64,000 nucleotides of DNA from assembly GCF_963576615.1 (NCBI RefSeq), contig NC_088715.1, positions 2,682,001 to 2,746,000 of the forward strand, in the 5' to 3' direction. This DNA comes from Watersipora subatra. Taxonomy: Eukaryota; Bryozoa; Gymnolaemata; Cheilostomatida; Watersiporidae. A program made the position numbers and the translations under genes. How positions within the stretch are numbered: position 1 is the first letter of the stretch; every line of letters starts with the position of its first letter. Under the pieces are notes generated by a model. The model was not told the origin of the DNA, ran no database searches, and saw only the letters and a list, made by a program, of their open reading frames with translations. Positions 19,104 through 31,100 of this stretch are shown here, piece after piece.

Positions 19104-22100
19104 GTGAGTACAACTCCAAGTATTTATCTTGTCTACCACATTGAAAACTAGTCATCTCAGCCTACCAAAAAATTATGTTTGGTTTGTCACAAAATTCTGC
19201 AGTTCAAACATGCCTTTTTGGCATTGTGTTTGATCACTAACTCAGTGGTTTAAGCCACATGGTAAATACCTTCTGTTTCCTGTTCACTTGAACCAACGCT
19301 TTGTAGGAATCACTGGTTACACATCTTGTACAACACATTAAATATATATATTCATTTATTAACATATTAGTGTATTCTAATATTATAGTCAGAGGTGGAC
19401 AGGAGAGGCCGATTCCCTCCAATCATATTCCTTGACAGCTGAAATGGGCTGCCCAAAAGGAAATATTATTACTTGTGACCCCTGCAAATCAAGTGAAAGT
19501 CCAGCCAATGTCTACTGTATCAACTGTGAGAAGACATTTTGTGAAACGCATGAACAGGTGAGTGTGACACTCATTGACAGGTCATAATGTCTGACATGAA
19601 GGTAATTTATTTATACCACTTTACCTTTTGATAGGATCATGACAAGCTATTTGACCTTGAGCATGACAAAGTGAGTATATCAACGTATGCATCTTCTCGG
19701 GCGAGTTACCATAGTAGTGGAGAAGCAGCCTAGAGCTATCTTTCACTCTTATTTATATAAATATGGAGAATAAAGTAAGATCAGATTCTTGGCCAGAATT
19801 TTATGCTGAGTTCAATTATATAGTTTCTACACCTATAACTGGTCACATTTAGAAGTTCTAGGACGATTTTATTTTGAGAGAGGACAACTCCTAAAATTTC
19901 GGAAAATTGGTATTTTTCCGTTTGAAATTACTGCTATGAGTCAAGTTTTCACATTTAAGAGTTAAAAAAGCATGGAGGATAAGGATTGTGTCTTCCATTG
20001 TTTGGAAAAATTGTGGGGAAACCTTGGTTAGAGTCACAGCACAGCAGTGAAAAACTGCTCAGGGGTACACACAGAAGTGAACCGAGTTGGATGATGAACT
20101 TAACATAGTAATTGCAGCAAACATTCTTGAACATGACTCACACACAAACCTTGTCTGTCACTATGCATGCCACAAAAAATACTGCAATAAGTTATTCTTG
20201 GAAAGAGCTGAGGCCAGACATACGAAGAGAAAATCAGCAGAGGATACTGTCAGCTCTGAAGAGGTGGGTACTGTGGTGTCAATCCATTTCACCACTGGGC
20301 ACTGAATAGTGTTGCTCCTCATTGTTTTTATTGCCATTGTGATACACATAAATTATATATTTATCATTAATAAATCTCTATGTTCACATTGTTTTACAAA
20401 TTTAGTAAGAGCAGAGCAATGTCATTTGTGCCCCATTTGTGTTAACTTATTTGAAAGTCTACATGGTGTTTGGTGACCAGGCCTGCCAACCCAAGAATGG
20501 GGCAATGCGTGAGATTTGGTTTTGGGGCAATTGATGTATCAATGATAGTATGTGTAAAATTGTGGAAATTGGGGCAAAAATCTCACGTATTTTCATTTTT
20601 TTTTGGGGTGATTGCGTGAGTCTCACGCCCAATGCGTGAGAGTTGGCAGGTATGTTGGTGACTTCCGTCCATGTTATAGTCATGCACTGTTACAATGACT
20701 GATTATTTGTGTCATGGGTTTATTCTAGACAACCACAAAAAATTAAGGTCATTTGGCACTGTTAGAGGAACTGGTCCTCTTTTACCACAGTTGTACATCA
20801 TGTCAGAAGATAAATGGTTGAAGAAATCGGGAAAGAAAACTGTAAGAGATACGCTAGTCAAAGCACAAACCTTGACAGCAGGTGATGCATCAAGTCTTGT
20901 TACTAATAAGCTGCATAATTATGACGACCTACTCAGCCCTCTATTACTTCCAAAGTAACCAAACAACATAAATTTTTGGCATTCACTTTTTTATAGGATT
21001 GCTGATTGACTCCGCCAGAAGACGGCCAGATGGACAAAAGGTATTGGATTTAATTGGTCAGGACCCTGACTTGGTAGCTATGGAAGCGAGATACCACAGA
21101 GTATGTTTCAGAGAATTCATCCGCCAAGACACTAGGACAACACAGCCAGCCGTACAAAGGTAAGCCATTTTGTTTGTCTGCAATCAATCTAACTTGAACA
21201 TATACTGTATATCTTATATTATTTTAGAATAGAGCTATCTAGCAATGGCACATTACCTTGCCAAATAGACTGATTATTCTGGGCTTTTTGTGGTCATTGG
21301 TGAAAGTTTTTCATTGCTTTTTATATTGATGCTTTCAGAGAATCAGATCCATACAATGAAACGTACCGGAAATACTTTATGCCATTCTTGAGTAAAGAGG
21401 AGCAGTGCACAGATCAAACAGGATCTTGATGTATACATAGCATTTTCTTCCAAGTGCAACAAAATCAGTTTTCAAATTGATGGGAAAACCAGTTAACAAA
21501 AATATAGTGAGTCTAGCATCAGATCATGAGGAAGCTGACACAAGAATGACAGCACATATAATGTCCATCATGGAAGACAAAGGATCGAACTGTACGGTGA
21601 TGATAAAGTGTCAAGATACAGATGTGTTTATGATTCGTATATCTTGCGTACATGAGCTTCCATCAGATCAATTCTACTACTTCTGTGGGAAGAAAGAACG
21701 AATGCGATGCATACACATTGGAAATGTATCAGGTATTCTAACACCGCCCTACTACCAGGCACTTCTGGGTCTACATGCACTCAGCGGTTGTGATAGTATC
21801 AGCGCATTTTATTCAAAGGGAAAGAAATCCTTTCTGAATTTGCTCAATCAGAACCCTGAGTTCATCAATGTATTAAGCTCTTTGGGCTTGGAGTTTGAGG
21901 TAAGTGATGATACTCAGCACTCTATAGAGAAACTCATATGCAGGCTTTATAATATTGACACAACTGAAAAGGTCAATGAAGCAAGATATTTGGTTTATTG
22001 CTCTCCCTCAAGGATTTCCCAAGCTAACCTTCATCCAACCCAAGATGAATTGAGGCTGCATGTAATGAGAGCTGGTTACCAAGCAGCCATATGGCGTAGA

Positions 22101-25100
22101 GCTGTGCAGCCAACAATTGATCCACCCCTACCCACTAATCATGGCTGGACTTTGTATAATGGAAATCTCAAAATCACATGGATGACACAGACCCATCGCC
22201 TTCTGGTGTGATGAAAGACATTTTATGTCGCTGTAAGACAGGATGTTCATCCAAATAAATGGTTATATAATATTGTGTATATGTTAAACTCTATGCAACT
22301 TGGAAAGATATAAATATTAAATCTGAAATATGTCACAAATTCTGATCTTGATTGATGTATTGCAACCTCTTTGCCTTCCCAAAATGATAAACTGGCGAAA
22401 TTTGAAATTATATCATTAAATTCATGTATTACATAATACATTATGAAAATGTTGTGGTAAGTTGAGAGAATTGTCAATTACATCCTCGGAACAAGCTCCA
22501 AATTTTGGTCCAAAAACACATGGAATTGAGTGGTATTCACAATTATATTTAATACATACTTCAAGTTATGCATATAACTTACATAATAATATTATGTAAT
22601 ATAAATTCAAATCCATCCGTTTTTGAAATCTCAAAATATGATATTTGAAATTAGCTACAAATTTGGATCTAGTTTGATGTATCACAGTCCCGCTCTGTAC
22701 TGGTCGAACTTGTAAATTATAATAATTATATTATTAATTTATTGTATCACGTAATACATTATAATTAGTCTGGTGGCTAGTTTAGAAGTGTAGAAACTAG
22801 ATATTCAGAATCAGCATAAATTTCTGGTCTAGAACATTATTTCAGCATATTGTCCATCCTAATATAAAATAAATCACTTTTTTGAGCACTTTATGGTAGG
22901 CTGCTGCTCCACTATAGACTTTTATGCAAGGAACACTCAAACCAAGTTATTACTATAGCCTGTGGCCTGTGCTATCAGGTGTTCTGTGCGAACTGTGACA
23001 TGGGCTCCCTATGCCGAGGAGAGGAAGAAGGTGAGACCATTTTAAGTCTTTCAGTTGAGCTGTCGATAATGTGACAATTCATTTTCATGTGACCAACTCA
23101 TATTGTCACTCGGAGTTACCTTCTCTATGTCTGGCTTTCCTATGTCTAAACTGGTTTAGAGAATTACAAAACACACACGTATGGATATATATATATGTAT
23201 ATACATACATGTAGATATATATATATATATATATATATATGCACCAGCAGGAAACTGTCAGTAGCTGAAAAGATAAGTGAACTATTTAATTTTTGAATTA
23301 GATATATACATACTATAATACATAAGCATACTCTAGCAGCCCGCTGCAGGGTTATCACAGACCTTATAATTGGTATTGAAGCACTAGTGAATTGATTCCG
23401 CTAATAGCAAAAGTAAGCAAAAATAGCATCGCACTGTTTCAAAACAGAGGAATTGGGGAAAACAAAAAAGCAGATGAAAGAATTAGCATGAAAGTCAGTC
23501 ACTTCCAGCTCCCACAACTAGTCTCATAGCTATAAAACCAAAAACAATTTCAATAGGTAGCTTTGACAGATAAAGTTATATGATTTGTGAGTGAGGGAGC
23601 AGTCTCTATATATTTCTGAAGAATCTATAATAATTTGATGAAACAAAAGCTCAACAAACTTACAACGCTTTTCTTATATGTAATGTTTCAACATTTCCTT
23701 TCCGAAAAGCTAGGTAGGTCATCCAGTATTCAAGTGATTTTGAGGTTGCTTTGTACATTAAGTCTATAATAATATAATAACTGCACCAGCTCCTTTTGCT
23801 TCAGAGCCTTCATCAGGATTTGGATTTGCAGCGTCAAAATCAAACACAGGACTATTTGGTAGTACAACAGATTCCAATACATTATTTGACAATACAGCTG
23901 CACAAGCTCCCTTTGCTTTAAAGCCTTCATCAGGATTTGGATTTGCACCATCCAAATCAAACACAGGACTATTTGGTAGTACGACAGATTCAAATACATT
24001 ATCTAACAATACAACTGCACCAGCTCCTTTTGCTTTAAAGCCTTTGTCAGGATTCGGATTTGCACCATCCAAATCAAACACAGGACTATTTGGTAGTACG
24101 ACAGATTCAAATACATTATCTGACAATACAACTGCACCAGCTCCTTTTGCTTTAAAGCCTTTGTCAGGATTCGGATTTGCACCATCCAAATCAAACACAG
24201 GACTATTTGGTAGTACGACAGATTCCAATACATTATCTGTCACTACCACTGCACAAGCTCCCTTTGCTTTAAAGCCTTCGTCAAGATTTGGATTTGCACC
24301 ATCCAAATCAAACACAGGACTATTTGGTAGTACGACAGATTCCAATACATTATCTGACAATACAACTGCACCAGCTCCTTTTGCTTCAAAGCCTTCGTCA
24401 GGATTTGGATTTGCAGCGTCAAAATCAAACACAGGACTATTTGGTAGTACAACAGATTCCAATACATTATTTGACAATACAGCTGCACCAGCTCCCTTTG
24501 CTTTAAAGCCTTCGTCAGGATTTGGATTTGCACCATCCAAATCAAACACAGGACTATTTGGTAGTACGACAGATTCCAATACATTATCTGACAATACAAC
24601 TGCACCAGCTCCTTTTGCTTCAAAGCCTTCGTCAGGATTTGGATTTGCAGCGTCAAAATCAAACACAGGACTATTTGGTAGTACAACAGATTCCAATACA
24701 TTATTTGACAATACAGCTGCACCAGCTCCCTTTGCTTTAAAGCCTTCGTCAGGATTTGGATTTGCACCATCCAAATCAAACACAGGACTATTTGGTAGTA
24801 CGACAGATTCCAATACATTATCTGACAATACAACTGCACCAGCTCCTTTTGCTTCAAAGCCTTCGTCAGGATTTGGATTTGCAGCGTCAAAATCAAACAC
24901 AGGACTATTTGGTAGTACAACAGATTCCAATACATTATTTGACAATACAGCTGCACCAGCTCCCTTTGCTTTAAAGCCTTCGTCAGGATTTGGATTTGCA
25001 CCATCCAAATCAAACACAGGACTATTTGGTAGTACGACAGATTCCAATACATTATCTGACAATACAACTGCACCAGCTCCCTTTGGTGACAAATCTGGAG

Positions 25101-28100
25101 CTTTAATGCACAGAAATGTAAGTTTATAGTGAAGTTGAAAATAACAATGTGTCATCTGTCAACAGTTTTTCTAACCAAATGGAAATCTATTTGATGATCA
25201 GCCAATCATTTTTACATGCATTTAGCATTCACTGATAAACCTAATCTAGCACTTGACTCAGTGTTTATGTACCAAACATTTTAGCAAAACCTTTTCTTCA
25301 GTAATGTGATGATTATTATAACACCTTGACACTCTAATTTAAGTGCATTGTCTTGTCATGCCTAATTTATATAATTTTCTATCTAATGTTACCCACTACA
25401 TCAATATTACGATATGAGTTCTTATCTGATGTTACTCACTGTATTTATATTACTGTACGAGTTCTTATCTGATGTTACTCACTGTATTTATATTACTGTA
25501 TGAGTTCTTATCCGTTGTTACTGTGTTTATATTACTGTATGAATTCTTATCGGATGTTACTCACTGTGTCTATATTACGATATGAGTTCTTATCTGATGT
25601 TACTCATTGTGTCTATAATACTATATGAGTTCTTATCTGATGTTACTCACTGTGTCTATATAACTAACTATATGAGTTCTTGTCTGATGTTACTCAATAT
25701 GTCTATATTACTATATGAGTTCTTATCTGATGTTACTCACTGTGTCTATATTACTATATGAGTTCTTATCTGATGTTACTAACTGTGTCTATATTACTAC
25801 ATAAGTTCTTATCTGATGTTACTCACTGTGTCTATATTACTATATGAGTTTTTATCTGATGTTACTCACTGTGTCTATATTACTACATAAGTTCTTATCT
25901 GATGTTACTCACTGTGTCTATATTACTATATGAGTTGTAATCTGATGTTACTCATTGTGTCTATATTACTACATAAGTTCTTATCTGATGTTACTCATTG
26001 TGTCTATAATACTACATGAGTTCTTATCTGATGTTACTCACTGTGTCTATATAACTATATGAGTTCTTGTCTGATGTTACTCAATATGTCTATATTACTA
26101 TATGAGTTCTCATCTGATGTTACTCACTGTGTCTATATTACTATATGAGTTCTTATCTGATGTTACTAACTGTGTCTATATTACTACATAAGTTCTTATC
26201 TGATGTTACTCACTGTGTCTATATTACTATATGAGTTTTTATCTGATGTTACTAACTGTGTCTATATTACTACATAAGTTCTTATCTGATGTTACTCACT
26301 GTGTCTATATTACTATATGAGTTGTAATCTAATGTTACTCATTGTGTCTATATTACTATATGAGTTTTTATCTGATGTTACTCACTGTGTCTATATTACT
26401 ACATAAGTTCTTATCTGATGTTACTCACTGTGTCTATATTACTATATGAGTTGTAATCTGATGTTACTCATTGTGTCTATATTACTACATAAGTTCTTAT
26501 CTGATGTTACTCATTGTGTCTATAATACTATATGAGTTCTTATCTGATGTTACTCACTGTGTCTATATTACTATATGAGTTCTTATCTGATGTTACTAAC
26601 TGTGTCTATATTACTACATAAGTTCTTATCTGATGTTACTCATTGTGTCTATATTACTACATAAGTTCTTATCTGATGTTACTCATTGTGTCTATAATAC
26701 TATATGAGTTCTTATCTGATGTTACTCACTGTGTCTATATAACTATATGAGTTCTTGTCTGATGTTACTCAATATGTCTATATTACTATATGAGTTCTTA
26801 TCTGATGTTACTCACTGTGTCTATATTACTACATAAGTTCTTATCTGATGTTACTAACTGTGTCTATATTACTACATAAGTTCTTATCTGATGTTACTCA
26901 CTGTGTCTATATTACTATATGAGTTGTAATCTGATGTTACTCACTGTGTCTATATTACTATATGAGTTGTAATCTGATGTTACTCATTGTGTCTATATTA
27001 CTACATAAGTTCTTATCTGATGTTACTCATTGTGTCTATAATACTATATGAGTTCTTATCTGATGTTACTCACTGTGTCTATATTACTATATGAGTTCTT
27101 ATCTGATGTTACTAACTGTGTCTATATTACTACATAAGTTCTTATCTGATGTTACTCATTGTGTCTATATTACTACATAAGTTCTTATCTGATGTTACTC
27201 ATTGTGTCTATAATACTATATGAGTTCTTATCTGATGTTACTCACTGTGTCTGTATAACTATATGAGTTCTTGTCTGATGTTACTCAATATGTCTATATT
27301 ACTATATGAGTTCTTATCTGATGTTACTCACTGTGTCTATATTACTATATGAGTTCTTATCTGATGTTACTAACTGTGTCTATATTACTACATAAGTTCT
27401 TATCTGATGTTACTCATTGTGTCTATATTACTATATGAGTTCTTATCTGATGTTACTCACTATGTCTATACTACTATATGAGTTCTTATCTGATGTTACT
27501 CACTATGTCTATATTACTGTATGAGTTCTTATCTGATGTTACTCACTGTGTCTATATTACTATATGAGTTTTTTTTCTGATGTTACTCACTGTGTCTATA
27601 TTACTATATGAGTTCTTATCTGATGTTACTAACTGTGTCTATATTACTACATAAGTTCTTATCTGATGTTACTCACTGTGTCTATATTACTATATGAGTT
27701 CTTATCTGATGTTACTCACTGTGTCTATATTACTATATGAGTTCTTATCTGATGTTACTCACTATGTCTATATTACTATATGAGTTTTTTTCTGATGTTA
27801 CTCACTGTGTCTATATTACTACATAAGTTCTTATCAGATGTTACTCACTGTGTCTATATTACTATATGAGTTCTTATCTGATGTTACTAACTGTGTCTAT
27901 ATTACTACATAAGTTCTTATCTGATGTTACTCACTGTGTCTATATTACTATATGAGTTCTTATCTGATGTTACTCACTGTGTCTATATTACTATATGAGT
28001 TCTTATCTGATGTTACTCACTATGTCTATATTACTATATGAGTTCTTTTCTGATGTTACACACTGTGTCTATATTACTATATGAGTTCTTATCTGATGTT

Positions 28101-31100
28101 ACTCACTGTGTCTATATTACTATATGAGTTCTTATCTGATGTTACTCACTGTGTCTATATTACTATATGAGTTTTTTTCTGATGTTACTCACTGTGTCTA
28201 TATTACTACATAAGTTCTTATCTGATGTTACTCACTGTGTCTATATTACTATATGAGTTCTTATCTGATGTTACTCAATATGTCTATATTACTATATGAG
28301 TTCTTATCTGATGTTACTAACTGTGTCTATATTACTACATAAGTTCTTATCTGATGTTACTCACTGTGTCTATATTACTGTATGGGTTCTTATCTGATGA
28401 TACTCACTGTATCTATATTACTATATGAGTTCTTATCTGATGTTATTCACTGAGTTCATTTATATAATTGCAGATATCTCATAGAGGAACAATGTCAGTA
28501 AATTTTGTCGCACCTGACGGAACAGATAATATGGTTAAAAATGGTGTATCCATGCAAGTCAAGACCAAACATTATAATATAACCAGAATGCATCAGTATG
28601 AAGCTTTCAGTGTTGAGGTAATTTAAATGAAATGTACTCTCTTATGTATTTCTTTGAAATAAACACGGTAGAACATTTGGCTAGAGAGTTTACTGTTTAA
28701 ATTTTCAACAGTTTGTAAGACACCCAAGTGATATTAACTTTGCTAGCTATGACTGCAGTTATCACTAAATAGATAATGAATGTTGATTTACGTAAGTTCA
28801 TGACATTTCTCTTATTTACTTATGAGAGATGTTGGCTCAGGAGATATAAGTTATGTCCAGTTATGAAATGACTAGTACAAGCCCAAAGGTTTCTTGACCA
28901 TCTAATCTTTCATGAGTAGAAATCAGTGTTGGATTCAGAACTTTTTACTATCCCTTCTTCTGTCTGAATGCAAAGTCTTAAATACTTTTAAGAATTTCTG
29001 GTTCTCCTCAGTTGTGTGTATTCAGTGTAACAAGTTTAATAGAAGAAGTGTTATAGCACTATTCCTACACTTATCTGTTCACAGGAACTCAGGCTTGATG
29101 ACTATCAACTGAATGGAAAGCGTCCATTTGTGTTTAGATTACCTTCTTCCAGCTTTGATTGCGCTTCCTTCCAGAAACTGACACTCAAAGAGAAGCCACC
29201 TGCAGACAAAGGTTTAGCGGCATTCACATTTGATAGCATTTTTATTGGTTTTATTCATAACATGTCTCAGTAACTGTTTTTTTTAATATAGTGAGTCTGT
29301 TTATTCTGCTTTTATTTTTAAATTTGTGTAATTTTTATATTTCTTTACATTGAAGCTCAAAACTTTAGAGGATTTTCTACTTTCTAGCAGGTTTTACTAA
29401 GCTTGTTACAGCTTGTAGAGCGCTACCTGCTGTTCTTAATTAAGCTGTTAATGACTAAACCAAGAATGTAGCTAATCATCTAGTGGATGAATCAGATATG
29501 ACTCATCAGAATAAAGCTTCCTAATGAGGCTTATTTTTTAAGAACTGAAAAGTTAAATCAGACTTGTTTAAAAATGAAAAATTATTGTTTATCGATTACA
29601 TAAAATAGTAGAGTTGTTTCCTGTAGCTAAGTCGATGGAGGACAACTCCAGTTCAAACTCATTATCACCCTCACAATGCAGCATATGTACAGGTATTGTT
29701 GAGAATATATCAATTTATAAGACTATGGTAATGCAGACCTTGAAACATGATTTCTGTTTGTTAGTCCCGCGCCTCCACAAATTCATGCCTATTGCTGATG
29801 TGCTGAACAAAGCGGATGAGCTGTTAAGGAGACGACTCCAAAACATCTCTGAGCGGTCTACAGAGATCTGCAGAGCTGAGAAACAGCTTTGGCAAATTGT
29901 TGATGATGCTGATATTTATAACAAAACAATGAAGTCATATGTAGACAGAATCATCAATGAGAAGGTAACTCCCTGAGTGTTTCAGGCAATCAGCACTGAG
30001 TAGTAACAATGTTAAGACTAGACTTGATAGGTTGTAAATCAGTGTAGTATTTGGAGTATCTTCTCAGTGTTTTGATGAAATGGGAGTGGCTGATGCTATC
30101 AACCACTATAGTAGATGACAATATGACGATATTGGTACAATGACAATATTGGTATATTGTGCGGATTAAAATCATTTAAAATGAGTGAGTATACATAGCC
30201 TTGTCATCAGTCACTTGACAGGTGAGGTTTGATACAACTATACTGTGTTCGATATAACTATACAGGGTTTGATATAACTATACAGGGTTTGATATAACTA
30301 TACAGGGTTTGATATAACTATACAGGGTTTGATATAACTATACAGGGTTTGGTATAACTATACAGGGTTTGATATAACTATACAGGGTTTGATATAACTA
30401 TATAGGGTTTGATATAACTATATAGGGTTTGATATAACTATACATGGTTTGATATAACCATACAGGGTCTGATATAACTATACAGGGTTGATATAACTAT
30501 ACAGGGTTTGATATAACTATACAGGGTTTGATATAACTATACAGGGTTTGATATAACTATACAGGGTTTGATATAACTATACAGGGTTTGGTATAACTAT
30601 ACAGGGTTTGATATAACTATACAGGGTTTGATATAACTATATAGGGTTTGATATAACTATATAGGGTTTGATATAACTATACATGGTTTGATATAACCAT
30701 ACAGGGTCTGATATAACTATACAGGGTTGATATAACTATACAGGGTTTGATATAACTATACAGGGTTTGATATAACTATACAGGGTTTGATATAACTATA
30801 CAGGGTTTGATATAACTATACAGGGTTTGATATAACTATACAGGGTTTGATAAAACTAAACAGGGTTTGATATAACTATACAGGGTTTGATATAACTATA
30901 CAGGGTTTGATATAATTATGCAGGGTTTGATATAACTATACAGGGTTTGATATAACTATGCAGGGTTTGATATAACTATACAGGGTTTGATATAACTATA
31001 CAGGGTTTGATATAACTATACAGGGTATGATATAACTATACAGTGTTTGATATAACTGTACAGGGTTTGATATAACTATACAGGGTTTGATATAACTATA

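Larger units (their letters stand above)
19715..22914 (+). mobile_element. 3.2-kb DNA transposon in the B-box 2 exon, DHEEADTR-type
   Basis: Ends are 18-bp inverted repeats with one mismatch: tagtggagaagcagccta on the left, and tagtggagcagcagccta as the complement of the right end. It is flanked by a 3-bp duplication TAG (19712-19714, 22915-22917). Internal coding pieces on the plus strand are a Cys/His-rich part near 20087-20260, a middle exon near 21000-21160 (MEARYHRVCFREFIR), and 21477-22211. Target length and interior protein do not match the classic Tc1, hAT or piggyBac groups. A short TSD with a nuclease-like protein recalls the Academ superfamily, but that is a guess. Confidence 0.85.
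19635..23030 (+). pseudogene. TRIM-2 exon 3, B-box 2, split by a transposon
   Basis: Coding parts are 19635-19714 and 22918-23030, together 193 nt, phase 0 to 1. TRIM-3 has the same exon as 205 nt; the 12-nt difference is a repeated KLFD. Removing the element and one TAG copy restores a clean B-box 2 frame (LLCKEH, IACGLC, VFCANC). An internal gtgagt at 19671 could act as an alternative donor that drops B-box 2. Confidence 0.85.

Noticed and set aside
19714-22917. The transposon in exon 3 acting as a new intron
   Set aside because: The terminal gt and ag would splice, but the product loses one base and goes out of frame.
23764-25155. Minus-strand open frame of 463 codons across the FG exon, and a similar 286-codon one at 46698-47558
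   Set aside because: Repeats without stops leave several frames open. Only the plus frame has matching splice phases and FG/GLFG motifs.
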